NCBI RefSeq assembly: GCF_023571765.1
Contig: NZ_JAMJXC010000020.1
Location: forward strand, 1-64,000
Reading direction: 5' to 3'
DNA length: 64,000 nt
Origin: Xanthobacter aminoxidans
Lineage (GTDB): Bacteria > Pseudomonadota > Alphaproteobacteria > Rhizobiales > Xanthobacteraceae
The notes under the pieces were generated by a model. The model was given only the letters and a program-made list of their open reading frames with translations, ran no database searches and was not told where the DNA came from. Position 1 is the stretch's first letter. The number at the start of each line of letters is the position of its first letter. Below, piece after piece: positions 28,192 through 39,556 of this stretch. Position numbers and translations under genes: made by a program.

Positions 28192-28240
28192 CCCTCTCAT
28201 TCGACCGGCCTTTCAACGCTATCAGGGTGGCGGAAGAGCC

Positions 28241-28771
28241 TTGAGCATCCCCAACATCATCACCTTGCTGCGCATCTTCCTGGTGCCGGCCGTGGTGTGG
28301 GCCATCGCCTCCGGCGAGCCGCTCCTTGCCTTCTGGCTGTTCCTCGCCGCCGGAATCTCGGATGCGCTCGACGGCTTCATCGCCAAGCGTTTCCAGATGC
28401 AGACGGAGCTCGGCTCCTATCTGGACCCGGTGGCGGACAAGGCGCTGCTCATCTCCATCTACGTGACGCTGGCGGTGGTTGGCCTCATCCCCCGCTGGGT
28501 CGCCATCGCCGTGGTGTCGCGGGATGTCATGATCATCGGCGCGGTGGTGCTGTCGCTGGTGATGGCCAAGCCGGTGACGATCAGCCCGCTTCTCATTTCC
28601 AAGGTGAACACGGCGGCGCAGATCAGCTTCGCCGCCCTTGTGCTGGCGAGCGCCGGCTTCGGGGTGACGGTGCCCGGCCTGTACGATCTGGGGCTCGTGC
28701 TTGTCGGCCTCTTGACGGGCCTTTCCGCCGCTGCCTATCTCGCCGCATGGACGCGCCATATGGCAAGCTGA
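28241..28771 (+). CDS. CDP-alcohol phosphatidyltransferase, PgsA-like
   Basis: The 176-residue membrane enzyme belongs to the family that makes phosphatidylglycerophosphate or cardiolipin. The signature D-x2-D-G-x2-A-x-R...G-x3-D-x3-D is present as SDALDGFIAKRF then LGSYLDPVADKA (about 42-68), with all four metal-binding Asp kept. Five to six membrane segments follow. The gene begins with TTG at 28241. Which alcohol it uses cannot be told from sequence; short PgsA-like proteins in this bacterial group are usually annotated as phosphatidylglycerophosphate synthase or cardiolipin synthase. Confidence 0.88.
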   Translation: MSIPNIITLLRIFLVPAVVWAIASGEPLLAFWLFLAAGISDALDGFIAKRFQMQTELGSYLDPVADKALLISIYVTLAVVGLIPRWVAIAVVSRDVMIIGAVVLSLVMAKPVTISPLLISKVNTAAQISFAALVLASAGFGVTVPGLYDLGLVLVGLLTGLSAAAYLAAWTRHMAS

Positions 28772-28828
28772 GGGGCTACGGTTCAGGATCGGCGCCCCTT
28801 CGGGCGGCTGGTTGAAAGGCGCAAGGTG

Positions 28829-30040
28829 ATGGACGGCGACCGCACCCGCATGCCGGAACTCCGCAGCGACCCCACGTCGCCGGCGCGTCGCGGTGCCGCG
28901 TTTGCCCGGCTTCCGCGCATGCCCGTGCCGATCCATTCCGGGATGGAGGGGACCTCCGTGCGCATCCAGGCCCGCTTCTGGGTGGGCGCACTGCTGCTCA
29001 CCGCCTTCGTCCTGTGGCTGCTTTCCGGCATCCTCCTGCCGTTCGTGGCGGGCATCGTGCTCGCCTACTTCCTCAATCCGGTGGTCGCGCGCCTCGAGCG
29101 CATCGGCGTCGCCCGCGCCCTCTCCGCCCTCGTGGTGGTGGGGATCATGCTGCTGCTGGTGATGCTGTTCTTCCTGCTGGCGCTGCCCATCCTGTCGTCC
29201 CAGCTGTTCGAGTTCATCCAGCGCCTGCCGTCCTACGTGACGCGCCTGCAGGGCCTTCTGACCGAAGAGAACCGGGAATGGCTGAGCGGCATCGTCGGCG
29301 ACCGGCTGCCGGACATGCAGCGCTCCATCTCCGACCTGATGACCCAGGGGGTCAGCCATGTGCTGAGCCTGCTCTCGTCGGTCTGGTCCGGCGGGCAGGC
29401 GCTGATCTCGCTGTTCGCGCTGCTGGTGGTGACGCCGGTGGTTGTGTTCTACATCCTGTGCGACTGGAATGAGATGGTCGGGCTGGTGGACCGGCTGGTG
29501 CCCGTGCCGCACCGCCCGGTGGTGAGGAGCCTCGCCCTCGCCATGGACAGCGCGGTGGCCGGCTTCGTGCGCGGCCAGGCCATGGTCTGCCTGCTGCTCG
29601 GCGGTTTCTATGCCGTCTCCCTCTCCATGGTGGGGCTGAACTTCGGCCTGCTGATCGGCATCGTGTCCGGGGTCATCACCTTCATCCCCTATGTGGGTTC
29701 GCTGACCGGCTTCGTGCTGGCCATGGGCGTCGCCATCGTCCAGTTCTTCCCGGACTGGAGCATGATCGGCACCGTGCTCGCCATCTTCGTCGCCGGCCAG
29801 ACCATCGAGGGCTATGTGCTCTCGCCGAAACTGGTGGGCGACAGCATCGGCGTGCATCCGGTGTGGCTGATGTTTGCCCTGTTCGCCTTCGGCTACCTGT
29901 TCGGCTTCGTCGGCCTGCTGCTGGCTGTGCCGCTGACGGCGGTGGCGGGCGTTCTGGTGCACTTCGCCATCGCCCGCTACATGCAATCCTCGCTCTACCA
30001 GGGCGCGGCGGACGATGATCCGCCGGCGGAGGCGCGCTGA
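28829..30040 (+). CDS. AI-2E family permease
   Basis: This is a polytopic membrane protein of about 403 residues, with a cytoplasmic N-terminal stretch of about 45 residues followed by eight or so membrane helices. The hallmark sections are LLPFVAGIVLAYFLNPVVARLER near the start, FIPYVGSLTGF and GYVLSPKLVGDSIGVHPVW near the C-terminus. Family members carry diverse substrates and ions; autoinducer transport is not implied. The codon before the ATG is a GTG. It ends 4 bases before hdaA and is probably cotranscribed with it. Confidence 0.9.
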   Translation: MDGDRTRMPELRSDPTSPARRGAAFARLPRMPVPIHSGMEGTSVRIQARFWVGALLLTAFVLWLLSGILLPFVAGIVLAYFLNPVVARLERIGVARALSALVVVGIMLLLVMLFFLLALPILSSQLFEFIQRLPSYVTRLQGLLTEENREWLSGIVGDRLPDMQRSISDLMTQGVSHVLSLLSSVWSGGQALISLFALLVVTPVVVFYILCDWNEMVGLVDRLVPVPHRPVVRSLALAMDSAVAGFVRGQAMVCLLLGGFYAVSLSMVGLNFGLLIGIVSGVITFIPYVGSLTGFVLAMGVAIVQFFPDWSMIGTVLAIFVAGQTIEGYVLSPKLVGDSIGVHPVWLMFALFAFGYLFGFVGLLLAVPLTAVAGVLVHFAIARYMQSSLYQGAADDDPPAEAR

Positions 30041-30044
30041 CCCT

Positions 30045-30776
30045 ATGCCCCGCCCCCCGGCAGAACCGCCGCGCCAGCTTGCCCTCGACCTGCCGAACCA
30101 GCCGGCGCTGCGCCGCGACGACTTCCTCGCCGCGCCCGGCAACGCGGCGGCGCTCGCCTTGATCGACGCCTTTCCCGACTGGCCGTCGCGTGTCGCCTGC
30201 CTCGTCGGCCCGGAAGGCGCGGGCAAGAGCCACCTCGCCGCCATCTTCGCCGAGCGGTCGGGCGCCCTGACGATGGCTGCCCGCGACCTCGTGCGCGAGG
30301 CTGTGCCGGCGGCCCTCGCCCGCGACGCGCTGGTGCTGGAGGACCTCGACCCGGCGACCTTCAGCGAGCCGGCTTTGTTCCACCTGCTCAATCTCGCCCG
30401 CGAGCAGCAGTCCTATCTCCTGATGACGGCGCGCACGCCGCCCTCCGGCTTCCCTCTCGCCACGGCCGACCTCGCCTCCCGGCTGCGCGCCATCCCGGTG
30501 TTCGAGATCGCCCCGGCGGACGATTCCCTGCTGGCGGCCGTGCTGGTGAAGCTGTTTGCAGACCGGCAGCTCGCGGTGGACGAGGCGACCGTGCAATATC
30601 TGTTGCTGCGCATCCCGCGCTCGGTGGCGGGGGCCCAACGCATCGTCGAGGCGCTCGACCAGGCCGCGCTGGCCGCCCGGCGGCCGGTGACCCGCGCGCT
30701 GGCAGCCCAGGTGCTGGCGGCCGGCGATCTGGCGGACGAGGCCTCCGCCGGGACCGATCCGGACGCGGACGATTGA
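30045..30776 (+). CDS. hdaA: DnaA regulatory protein HdaA
   Basis: Hda-type proteins bind the beta clamp and stimulate ATP hydrolysis on DnaA, preventing re-initiation. The 243-residue product starts with a clamp-binding-like motif (QLALDLP, about 11-17), then a DnaA-like AAA+ core: Walker A VGPEGAGKSHLA, Walker B ALVLEDLDP and a sensor-2-like C-terminal lobe ending in LRIPRSVAGAQRIVEALD. It lacks the DnaA DNA-binding domain, as expected. The start lies 4 bases after the permease stop. ppk follows within 100 bases on the same strand. Confidence 0.92.
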   Translation: MPRPPAEPPRQLALDLPNQPALRRDDFLAAPGNAAALALIDAFPDWPSRVACLVGPEGAGKSHLAAIFAERSGALTMAARDLVREAVPAALARDALVLEDLDPATFSEPALFHLLNLAREQQSYLLMTARTPPSGFPLATADLASRLRAIPVFEIAPADDSLLAAVLVKLFADRQLAVDEATVQYLLLRIPRSVAGAQRIVEALDQAALAARRPVTRALAAQVLAAGDLADEASAGTDPDADD

Positions 30777-30876
30777 GGAACGCGCAAGGCCGGCGCAATG
30801 TCATAGAGTGGTCATGCAAGCCGGCCATGGTCCGGCCGGTTTCCGCCAATGAGGCATGAGGGAGCGACGGGAGCGA

Positions 30877-33069
30877 ATGGGCATGAACGAGGCTGTGGCT
30901 CTCTCCGACACCGAAATCGTCTCCGAAGTGGAAAGCCCGCTCGCGCAGTCGCCGCAGCGGTTCATCAATCGCGAGATTTCCTGGCTCGGCTTCAACCGCC
31001 GCGTGCTGGAGGAAGCGGAGAACCGCAATCATCCCCTGCTGGAGCAGTTGCGCTTCCTCTCCATCTCCGCCAACAACCTCGATGAATTCTTCATGGTCCG
31101 CGTCGCCGGCCTGAAGGAGCAGGTGCGCGAGGGCGTGCAGACCCAGAGCCCGGATGGCCTCACCCCTTCCGAGCAGCTCACCACCATCCTCGCCGCCGCC
31201 GCACAGCTGATCTCCGACCAGCAGGCGCGCTGGCGCGAACTGAGGCGCGACCTTGCCGCCGCCGGCATCGTGCTGGTGGATGGCGGGGATGGGACGCCCG
31301 AGGACATGGAGGTGCTGGAGCGGCACTTCCTCAACCACGTCTTCCCGGTCCTGACCCCGCTCGCCATCGATCCGGCCCACCCCTTCCCGTTCATTCCCAA
31401 TCTGGGCTTCTCGCTGGCCCTCCAGCTGGTGCGCCAGTCGGACGGGCGGGGCATGAACGCGCTCATCCGCATCCCGGCCAAGGTCGACCGCTTCATCCGC
31501 CTGCCGGATCAGGGCACCGGCACGCTGCGTTTCATGACGCTCGAGCAGATGATCGGCCTGTTCATCGCGCGCCTCTTCCCCGGCTATGCGGTGAAGGGAC
31601 AGGGCGTGTTCCGCGTCATCCGCGACAGCGATCTCGAAATCGAGGAAGAGGCCGAAGACCTCGTCCGCCTGTTCGAGACCGCCCTCAAGCAGCGCCGCTA
31701 CGGCGAGGTGATCCGCATGGAGGCCGACGCCGCCATGCCGGAGGAGCTGCGCAATTTCGTCGCCCGCGAACTCGGCGTGAACGACGACGAGATTTTCGTG
31801 GTGGACGGCGTGCAGGCGCTGAACGAATTCTCACAGCTCGTCTCGGTGGACCGGCCGGACCTGAAATTCCAAGCCTACAACGCCCGATTTCCCGAGCGCA
31901 TCCGCGACCACGGCGGAGACTGCTTTCTCGCTATTCGCGAGAAGGACATTCTGGTTCACCACCCTTATGAATCCTTTGACGTGGTGGTTCAGTTTCTGCG
32001 TCAGGCCGCCCGCGACCCCAACGTCGTCGCCATCAAGCAGACCCTCTACCGCACCTCCTCCGACAGCCCCATCGTGAAGGCGCTGGCCGAAGCGGCCGAG
32101 GCCGGCAAGTCGGTGACCGCGCTGGTGGAGCTGAAGGCGCGCTTCGACGAGGAAGCCAACATCCGCTGGGCCCGCGACCTGGAGCGCGCCGGCGTGCAGG
32201 TGGTATTCGGCTTCATCGAGCTGAAGACCCACGGCAAGCTCTCCATGGCGGTGCGCCGGGAAGGCTCCCAGCTCGCCACCTACGTGCATGTTGGCACCGG
32301 CAACTACCACCCCATTACCGCACGTATCTACACCGACCTCTCCTTCTTCACCGCCGATCCGGTGATCGCCCAGGACGTGGCGCGCATCTTCAACTTCATC
32401 ACCGGCTATGCGACGCCAGGTGAACTCGACGCCATGGCCGTGTCGCCCTCCTTCCTCAAGCCGCGGCTGATGAAGCACATCGCGGACGAGATCGAGTTTG
32501 CCCGGGCGGGCCGTCCGGCGGCCATCTGGCTGAAGTGCAATTCGCTGGTGGATCCCGAGATCATCGACGCGCTCTATGCCGCCAGCGCCGCCGGCGTTCA
32601 GGTGGATTGCGTCATCCGCGGCATCTGCTGCCTCCGGCCCGGCATCCCCGGGCTTTCCGAGAACATCCGGGTGAAGTCCATCGTCGGGCGCTTCCTGGAG
32701 CACTCGCGCATCTACTGCTTCGGCGGCGGCCACGGCCTGCCGAGCCCGAGCGCCATCGTCTACATCTCCTCGGCCGACCTGATGCCGCGCAACCTCGACC
32801 GCCGGGTCGAGACCCTGTGCCCCATCACCAACCCGACCGTGCACGAGCAGGTGCTCGACCAGATCATGGTTGCGAACCTTATCGACAACCAGCAGAGCTG
32901 GCGCGTCTTGCCGGATGGCTCGTCGGAACGCATAGTCCCGGCGCCGGGCGAGGAGCCGTTCAACGCCCATCAGTATTTCATGACAAATCCGAGCTTGTCC
33001 GGACGTGGAAAGTCTCTCAAGGATTCTTCGCCGCGCAGCCTCTTCGTCCGCCGCGGAGGCGGGCGCTGA
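30877..33069 (+). CDS. ppk: Polyphosphate kinase 1
   Basis: PPK1 reversibly polymerises phosphate from ATP into polyphosphate. The protein is about 730 residues. The N-terminal domain begins [18 protein letters not shown] and contains [15 protein letters not shown]. The phosphoryl-accepting His lies in [16 protein letters not shown] (His about 471), and the second essential His is in [13 protein letters not shown]. Starts at 30856, 30877 and 30883 are all in frame; 30877 has GGAG nearby. Its 3' end overlaps ppx by 65 bases. Confidence 0.97.
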   Translation: MGMNEAVALSDTEIVSEVESPLAQSPQRFINREISWLGFNRRVLEEAENRNHPLLEQLRFLSISANNLDEFFMVRVAGLKEQVREGVQTQSPDGLTPSEQLTTILAAAAQLISDQQARWRELRRDLAAAGIVLVDGGDGTPEDMEVLERHFLNHVFPVLTPLAIDPAHPFPFIPNLGFSLALQLVRQSDGRGMNALIRIPAKVDRFIRLPDQGTGTLRFMTLEQMIGLFIARLFPGYAVKGQGVFRVIRDSDLEIEEEAEDLVRLFETALKQRRYGEVIRMEADAAMPEELRNFVARELGVNDDEIFVVDGVQALNEFSQLVSVDRPDLKFQAYNARFPERIRDHGGDCFLAIREKDILVHHPYESFDVVVQFLRQAARDPNVVAIKQTLYRTSSDSPIVKALAEAAEAGKSVTALVELKARFDEEANIRWARDLERAGVQVVFGFIELKTHGKLSMAVRREGSQLATYVHVGTGNYHPITARIYTDLSFFTADPVIAQDVARIFNFITGYATPGELDAMAVSPSFLKPRLMKHIADEIEFARAGRPAAIWLKCNSLVDPEIIDALYAASAAGVQVDCVIRGICCLRPGIPGLSENIRVKSIVGRFLEHSRIYCFGGGHGLPSPSAIVYISSADLMPRNLDRRVETLCPITNPTVHEQVLDQIMVANLIDNQQSWRVLPDGSSERIVPAPGEEPFNAHQYFMTNPSLSGRGKSLKDSSPRSLFVRRGGGR

Positions 33070-34597
33070 GTTGACGCATGCCCCCGGCCGGCTGTCCCAG
33101 GGGGCGCCGGTTGCCGTCATCGACATCGGCTCCAACTCGGTGCGCCTCGTGGTGTACGAGGGGCTCAACCGTGCCCTGACGCCGGTCTTCAACGAGAAGG
33201 CCCTGTGCGGGCTCGGCCGGGAGGTACTCTCCACCGGCCGGCTCCCGCAGGATGCGGTCGATCGCGCCTTCGCCGCGCTGAAGCGTTTCCGTGCGCTCTG
33301 TGACGCGATGCAGGTGGGCGAAGTCCATGCCCTCGCCACCGCCGCGGCGCGCGACGCGCAGAACGGCCCCGCCTTCATCGCCGAGTGCGAGGCCATCTGC
33401 GGCACCCGCATTGAGCTGCTCACCGGCAAGCGCGAGGCGGAACTTGCGGCCTATGGCATCGTCGCCGGCGTCCATGCGCCGGACGGCATCGTCGGCGACC
33501 TGGGCGGCGGCTCGCTGGAGCTGGTGGACGTGAAGGCCGGCAGCGTCGGCACGGGCGTGACCCTGCCTCTGGGCGGCCTCGCCTTGCAGGACCGCTCCTC
33601 CCGTTCGACGCGCAAGGCGGAGAAGATCGTCCGCGAGACCATCCCGGAGGCGCAGGTTCTGGAAGGCCTCGCCGGCCGTACCTTCTATGCGGTGGGCGGC
33701 ACCTGGCGGGCGCTGGCGCGCCTGCACATGTTCACCAAGGGCTATCCGCTGCATGTGATGCACGGCTACGTGATACCAGCCCGCGAGGCGCTGGATTTCA
33801 CCCGCATCGTCCATCGCGCCGATACCGAGGCGCTGGCCCATATCGACGTGATCTCCGACGCGCGCCGCCCGCTTTTGGCCTATGGCGCGCTGGTGCTGGA
33901 GAACATCGTGCGGCAGGGCCGTCCGTCCGAGGTGGTCATCTCGGCGCTCGGCGTGCGCGAGGGCCTGCTCTATTCGCTGCTGCCGGAAGCCGAGCGCGCC
34001 GGCGACCCGCTGCTCATCGCCGCCGCGGAGATGAACGTCCTGCGCTCCCGCTCGCCGCTGCACGGCGAGGAGCTGGTGGCGTGGACCGACGGCTTCTTCG
34101 CGTCGGCGCCCGTGCTGGAAGAAGCGGAGGAGGAGCGCCGGCTGCGCCGCGCCGCCTGCCTGCTGGCAGACGTGGGCTGGCGCGCCCATCCCGACTATCG
34201 CGGCGAGCAGAGCTTGAACATGATCGCCCATGCCGCCTTCGCCGGCATCGATCATCCCGGCCGGGCCTATGTGGCACTGTCGGTCTATTTCCGCCACGTA
34301 GGCCTCGGGGCTGACGAGAGCGACACCCGCATCCTGGAGCTTGTCACCACCGGAATGCTGGATCGCGCCCGCATCCTCGGCGCAGCCATGCGGGTGGCCT
34401 ATGTGCTGTCCGCCGCCATGCCCGGCATCCTGCCCCGCATGCCGCTGAAGGTGCGCGGCGACCAACTGGCGCTGAGCGTGCCGAAACAGCTGGTGCCGCT
34501 CATCAACGAGCGGGTGCAGAACCGCCTGCGCCAGCTCGCCCGCCTCATCGGCCGCGAGCCGGCGCTGGAGCAGTATGAGGAGGGTGCGGCGGACTGA
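33005..34597 (+). CDS. ppx: Exopolyphosphatase / guanosine pentaphosphatase family (Ppx/GppA)
   Basis: It removes phosphate from polyphosphate, and some members hydrolyse pppGpp. The protein has 530 residues from the GTG start. The ASKHA phosphate loops are [17 protein letters not shown] and [16 protein letters not shown], with AAARDA as the glycine hinge. The C-terminal half is helical, as in long Ppx proteins. Its first about 22 codons overlap the ppk end; the true start may be lower, since the recognisable domain begins at GAPVAVID. The overlap gives strict coupling of synthesis and breakdown genes. Confidence 0.95.
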   Translation: MESLSRILRRAASSSAAEAGAELTHAPGRLSQGAPVAVIDIGSNSVRLVVYEGLNRALTPVFNEKALCGLGREVLSTGRLPQDAVDRAFAALKRFRALCDAMQVGEVHALATAAARDAQNGPAFIAECEAICGTRIELLTGKREAELAAYGIVAGVHAPDGIVGDLGGGSLELVDVKAGSVGTGVTLPLGGLALQDRSSRSTRKAEKIVRETIPEAQVLEGLAGRTFYAVGGTWRALARLHMFTKGYPLHVMHGYVIPAREALDFTRIVHRADTEALAHIDVISDARRPLLAYGALVLENIVRQGRPSEVVISALGVREGLLYSLLPEAERAGDPLLIAAAEMNVLRSRSPLHGEELVAWTDGFFASAPVLEEAEEERRLRRAACLLADVGWRAHPDYRGEQSLNMIAHAAFAGIDHPGRAYVALSVYFRHVGLGADESDTRILELVTTGMLDRARILGAAMRVAYVLSAAMPGILPRMPLKVRGDQLALSVPKQLVPLINERVQNRLRQLARLIGREPALEQYEEGAAD

Positions 34598-34706
34598 TCC
34601 GCCGTCCCCACCCAGCCCCGGCCCCCTGCCCGGTCACGAAAAGGTTGCCCGTGCTCCGGCGTGGCCGCACGGATTTCCGCCTGAATTGGCCGGCAGTCTT
34701 TCAGTC

Positions 34707-35006
34707 ATGAAACAGCTCGTGAACATCTTCGGCGGCATCGCCGGCCTTGTGGTGGCGGGTCTCGTCGGACTCGCCCTCTTCACGCTCGTGGGCGGCCTAA
34801 TCCTGGTGGCAGGCATCGTCATCACCGCCCTGGTCATTGGCGGCGGCGTCTATGCCCTCGTCACCGGGCGTGCGCCCGGCATGAAGCGCGACGGCGGCTT
34901 CTCCTTCCGGGTCATCGACCTGCGCGAGACGCGCACCTACGGCACGCCGGACGAGAGCGGCATGATCGACGTGACCCCGCCCAAGGATCCTCGCCGCAAC
35001 GTCTGA
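34707..35006 (+). CDS. Small two-helix membrane protein
   Basis: The 99-residue product has two hydrophobic helices (about 7-28 and 30-56) joined by a tight turn, then a polar tail with FSFRVIDLRETRTYG and a short DVTPPKDPRR end. I do not recognise the family. It has no clear Shine-Dalgarno before the ATG at 34707, so the start is approximate, but the hydrophobic-then-polar organisation and good codon use in this frame support a real gene. It is downstream of ppx on the same strand across 110 bases. Confidence 0.6.
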   Translation: MKQLVNIFGGIAGLVVAGLVGLALFTLVGGLILVAGIVITALVIGGGVYALVTGRAPGMKRDGGFSFRVIDLRETRTYGTPDESGMIDVTPPKDPRRNV

Positions 35007-35086
35007 TCACCCGCCATTGCGGGGGAGTTCAGCCGGCTGACTGGTGATATGGTCTGCTCCCTTTGAAGCGGGAGTGGGCTTGGGAC

Positions 35087-35545
35087 ATGCATGGGGCGAT
35101 CGGTTCGGGCGCGGTTCTGGCGGTGGTCGCAACCTGCGTCGTGCTGGCGATGCTGACGGTCGTCACCCATGCGATCGCGCTGACGGTCATCCGTCGGCGC
35201 CTCACGCACCGCATCAGAGGAAAAGTCTACGTCGACCACGTCTTCGTCGAGGCCGCCATCATCAGCGCGACGGTGCTCAGCCTCAGCCTCGTGCACCTCG
35301 CGGAAGTCTGCATCTGGGCTGCCGCCTATGTGCTGCTCGACGCAATCGGCGACCCGCGGGACGCCATCTATTATTCCCTGTCCACCTACACCACGCTCGG
35401 CCCTGACGGTGTAACCATCGCTAAGGCGTTCCGGGCCGTGGCCGGCTTCGAATCGCTCATCGGTCCGATGATGGTGGCCTGGTCCACGGCCTTCCTGGTG
35501 GAATTCGTGGTCCGGATGCGCGGGGGCAACACCGGCACGGGCTGA
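35087..35545 (+). CDS. Two-helix channel-like membrane protein with altered filter
   Basis: The product is 152 residues from the ATG at 35087; a TTG at 35063 would add 8. Helices near 5-28, 50-75 and 112-140 flank a re-entrant pore-like segment, YYSLSTYTTLGPDGVT. That string aligns with the ion-channel filter (TVGYGD) but lacks the GYG core: it reads TTLGPDG. It looks like a member of the ion-channel (two-helix pore) superfamily that may not select K+. It sits between ppx and guaB, with guaB convergent. Function remains open. Confidence 0.75.
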   Translation: MHGAIGSGAVLAVVATCVVLAMLTVVTHAIALTVIRRRLTHRIRGKVYVDHVFVEAAIISATVLSLSLVHLAEVCIWAAAYVLLDAIGDPRDAIYYSLSTYTTLGPDGVTIAKAFRAVAGFESLIGPMMVAWSTAFLVEFVVRMRGGNTGTG

Positions 35546-35573
35546 GCCGCGCCGGTGCGAGTCCCAGGCCGCT

Positions 35574-37319
<1,746 letters not shown>

Positions 37320-37844
37320 TCAGCGGGTGACGAGAATCAGCGTGTTTCCCGCCCCGTAGGTCTGCACCAGGGAATAGAGCGTCGCGGCATTGGACGGGTG
37401 CAGCCGCACGCAGCCGTGCGAGGCCGGCGCACCGAGGCGGCTGACCTCGTAGCTGCCGTGGATGGCGTAGCCCCCGTTGAAGAAGATCGAGTAGGGCATG
37501 GGCGAGTTGTAATATTTGCGCGAGAAATAGCTGCGGTACATGCGCTGGGGCCGGTAGGCGCCAGTGGGCGTGACATAGCCGCGGCGGGCGGTGGAGACCG
37601 GCCAGGAATATTGCGGCATGCCGTTCACGCTCACGGTCATGTTCTGCCGCGACAGGTCGATCCGCGCCACCACGGCCGCGGTGCCGGCGGAGGCGGGCGC
37701 GGCAAAGGCCAGCACCCATATGAGCGAGACCGCGAGGAGAAGCGACGCCAGCCATCTGCCGAAAGCCGGCGACGGGCGCATCGCGGGCAGACGCCTTGCC
37801 TCGGCCCGGCCGGTACGCGGCCGCACAACCAACGGTAGACTCAT
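37320..37844 (-). CDS. Exported L,D-transpeptidase
   Basis: The 174-residue protein has a signal-like hydrophobic segment (WLASLLLAVSLIWVLAFAAPASA, about 31-53) after a basic start, then a YkuD catalytic domain. The active site is seen as IHGSYEVSRLGAPASHGCVRL, where the Cys forms the acyl-enzyme and the first His assists. Such enzymes make 3-3 peptidoglycan cross-links or attach proteins to the wall. GGAGGG lies 8 bases before the ATG at 37844. The 219 bases between it and guaB hold no gene; they should contain the guaB promoter. Confidence 0.92.
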   Translation of the reverse strand: MSLPLVVRPRTGRAEARRLPAMRPSPAFGRWLASLLLAVSLIWVLAFAAPASAGTAAVVARIDLSRQNMTVSVNGMPQYSWPVSTARRGYVTPTGAYRPQRMYRSYFSRKYYNSPMPYSIFFNGGYAIHGSYEVSRLGAPASHGCVRLHPSNAATLYSLVQTYGAGNTLILVTR

Positions 37845-38032
37845 GCCCGTTACCCTCCCGTCAGCCATAGTGCCACGCTTGCAACCGCGCGCAAGGTGTT
37901 GCTGCCGCAGGGACATCTGGCCGATGCCGGCGGCCGGGCGTCGGTGCCCCGTTTCCATCCGGCTCCAGCCCCACTAAGGTCCGCCCGTCGGCGGCGGATG
38001 TTTCGGGTCCGCGCCTGAAGGAGACCTGCCCC

Positions 38033-38599
38033 ATGGTGATGATGCTGCTCGGCCTCGTGGTCTTCCTTGGCATCCATCTGGTGACGACTGTCCGGGGTCT
38101 GCGCGCCGGCCTCATCGCCCAATTGGGGGAAGGCCCCTACAAGGGCTTCTATTCCCTGCTGGCGGCGTCCGGCCTCCTTCTCACGGCCTATGGCTACGCG
38201 CTGTGGCGTGCCTCCGGCCCCATGCAGGTGTGGAACCCGCCGGTGGGGATGCGGCACCTCACGCTGCTCCTGATGCTGTTCGCCGCCATTTCCATCGTCG
38301 CCGCCTATGTGCCGAGCCATGTGAAGGCCTGGCTCAAGCACCCCATGCTGGTGGGCGTGAAGACGTGGGCGGTGGCGCATCTGCTCGCCAATGGTGACCT
38401 CGCCTCCATCGTGCTGTTCGGCGCGGTGCTGGCCTGGGCGGTGTTCGACCGCATCTCGCTGAAGCGGCGCGACCTGCCGGCCCCGGTGGCGCCGAAGAAC
38501 TGGGCCGGCGACGCGCTGGTGGTGGGCGGGGGGCTGGTGCTCTATCTCGCCCTCGCCTACCTATTCCATCCCTACGTCGTCGGCGTGCCGGTGATGTAG
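38033..38599 (+). CDS. NnrU family membrane protein
   Basis: The 188-residue product has five to six membrane helices and the family's FLGIHLVTTVRGLRAGL start, LGEGPYKGFYSLLAA, and HPMLVGVKTWAVAHLLANGD segment, with conserved His residues in the membrane. NnrU proteins were first named for a link to denitrification gene regulation; a direct role is not established, and there are no nitrogen-oxide genes nearby. Three Met codons at the start make the exact first residue uncertain. The gene is divergent from the L,D-transpeptidase gene. Confidence 0.88.
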   Translation: MVMMLLGLVVFLGIHLVTTVRGLRAGLIAQLGEGPYKGFYSLLAASGLLLTAYGYALWRASGPMQVWNPPVGMRHLTLLLMLFAAISIVAAYVPSHVKAWLKHPMLVGVKTWAVAHLLANGDLASIVLFGAVLAWAVFDRISLKRRDLPAPVAPKNWAGDALVVGGGLVLYLALAYLFHPYVVGVPVM

Positions 38600-38713
38600 A
38601 AGCGGCCAACGCCGCAGGGGAACAAGAACAACGTACAGGTGAGGACGGCTCCCGCCGGAGCCGCGAACGACCCCGGCCGCAGCCAAGACGGCGGCCAAGC
38701 CAAGAGGAACGCC

Positions 38714-39556
38714 ATGTCCATTCAGGCCGACGCCCGCCGCGTCACCGCGCCCGAGATCCAGGCCCGCAAGGGGGGAGAGCCCATCGTGTCGCTCACCTCC
38801 TACCACGCGCATACGGCGCGCCTGCTCGACCGCCACGTGGACCTGATCCTCGTCGGCGACAGCCTCGGCATGGTGATGCACGGGCTGGAGACCACCGTCC
38901 CCGTCACCGTGGAGATGATGATCGTCCACGGCCGCGCGGTGGTGCGCGGCACGCAGCGCGCGCTCATCGTGGTGGACCTGCCCTTCGGCAGCTACGAGGC
39001 GAGCCCGACCGAAGCCTTCCACACCGCCGCCCGCGTGCTCAAGGAGACCGGCGCAGGCGCGGTGAAGCTCGAAGGCGGGCGCCGCATGGCCGAGACCGTG
39101 CGCTTCCTGGTGGATCGCGGCGTGCCGGTGATGGGCCATGTGGGCCTCACCCCGCAGGCCATCAACACGCTCGGCTCGTTCAAGGCGCGCGGCCGCGACG
39201 ATGCCGAGGCCTCCATCATCCTCGACGACGCCCGCGCCATCGCCGAGGCCGGCGCCTTCTCCATCGTGCTGGAGGCCATCGCCGAGCCGCTCGCCCGCCG
39301 CATCACCGAGGAAGTCCCCTGCCCCACCATCGGCATCGGCGGCTCGCCGGCCTGCGACGGGCAGATCCTGGTGCTGGAGGACATGCTGGGCCTCGGCGAC
39401 CGGGTGCCGAAGTTCGTGAAGAAGTACGCGAACCTCGGCCCGGCCATCGAGACGGCGGTGGCGACCTATGCCGAGGAAGTGCGCGCCCGCACCTTCCCGG
39501 CCAAGGAGCACACCTACGCACCCCGCCTGGTGGACAAGCCGGCCAAGGCCTCCTGA
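38714..39556 (+). CDS. panB: 3-methyl-2-oxobutanoate hydroxymethyltransferase
   Basis: PanB adds a hydroxymethyl group to ketoisovalerate, the first step to pantothenate and coenzyme A. The protein has 280 residues. GAGGAA lies 5 bases before the ATG. Signature strings are [61 protein letters not shown] and [19 protein letters not shown]. Metal-binding Asp and the catalytic Glu are kept. The stop overlaps the next start as TGATG, so the next gene is translationally coupled, although panC is absent here. Confidence 0.97.
   Translation: MSIQADARRVTAPEIQARKGGEPIVSLTSYHAHTARLLDRHVDLILVGDSLGMVMHGLETTVPVTVEMMIVHGRAVVRGTQRALIVVDLPFGSYEASPTEAFHTAARVLKETGAGAVKLEGGRRMAETVRFLVDRGVPVMGHVGLTPQAINTLGSFKARGRDDAEASIILDDARAIAEAGAFSIVLEAIAEPLARRITEEVPCPTIGIGGSPACDGQILVLEDMLGLGDRVPKFVKKYANLGPAIETAVATYAEEVRARTFPAKEHTYAPRLVDKPAKAS

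Noticed and set aside
28088-30391. A 767-codon minus-strand frame across the phosphatidyltransferase, permease and hdaA genes
   Set aside because: It crosses three well-supported plus-strand genes and has a low-complexity His/Gln/Arg-rich translation.
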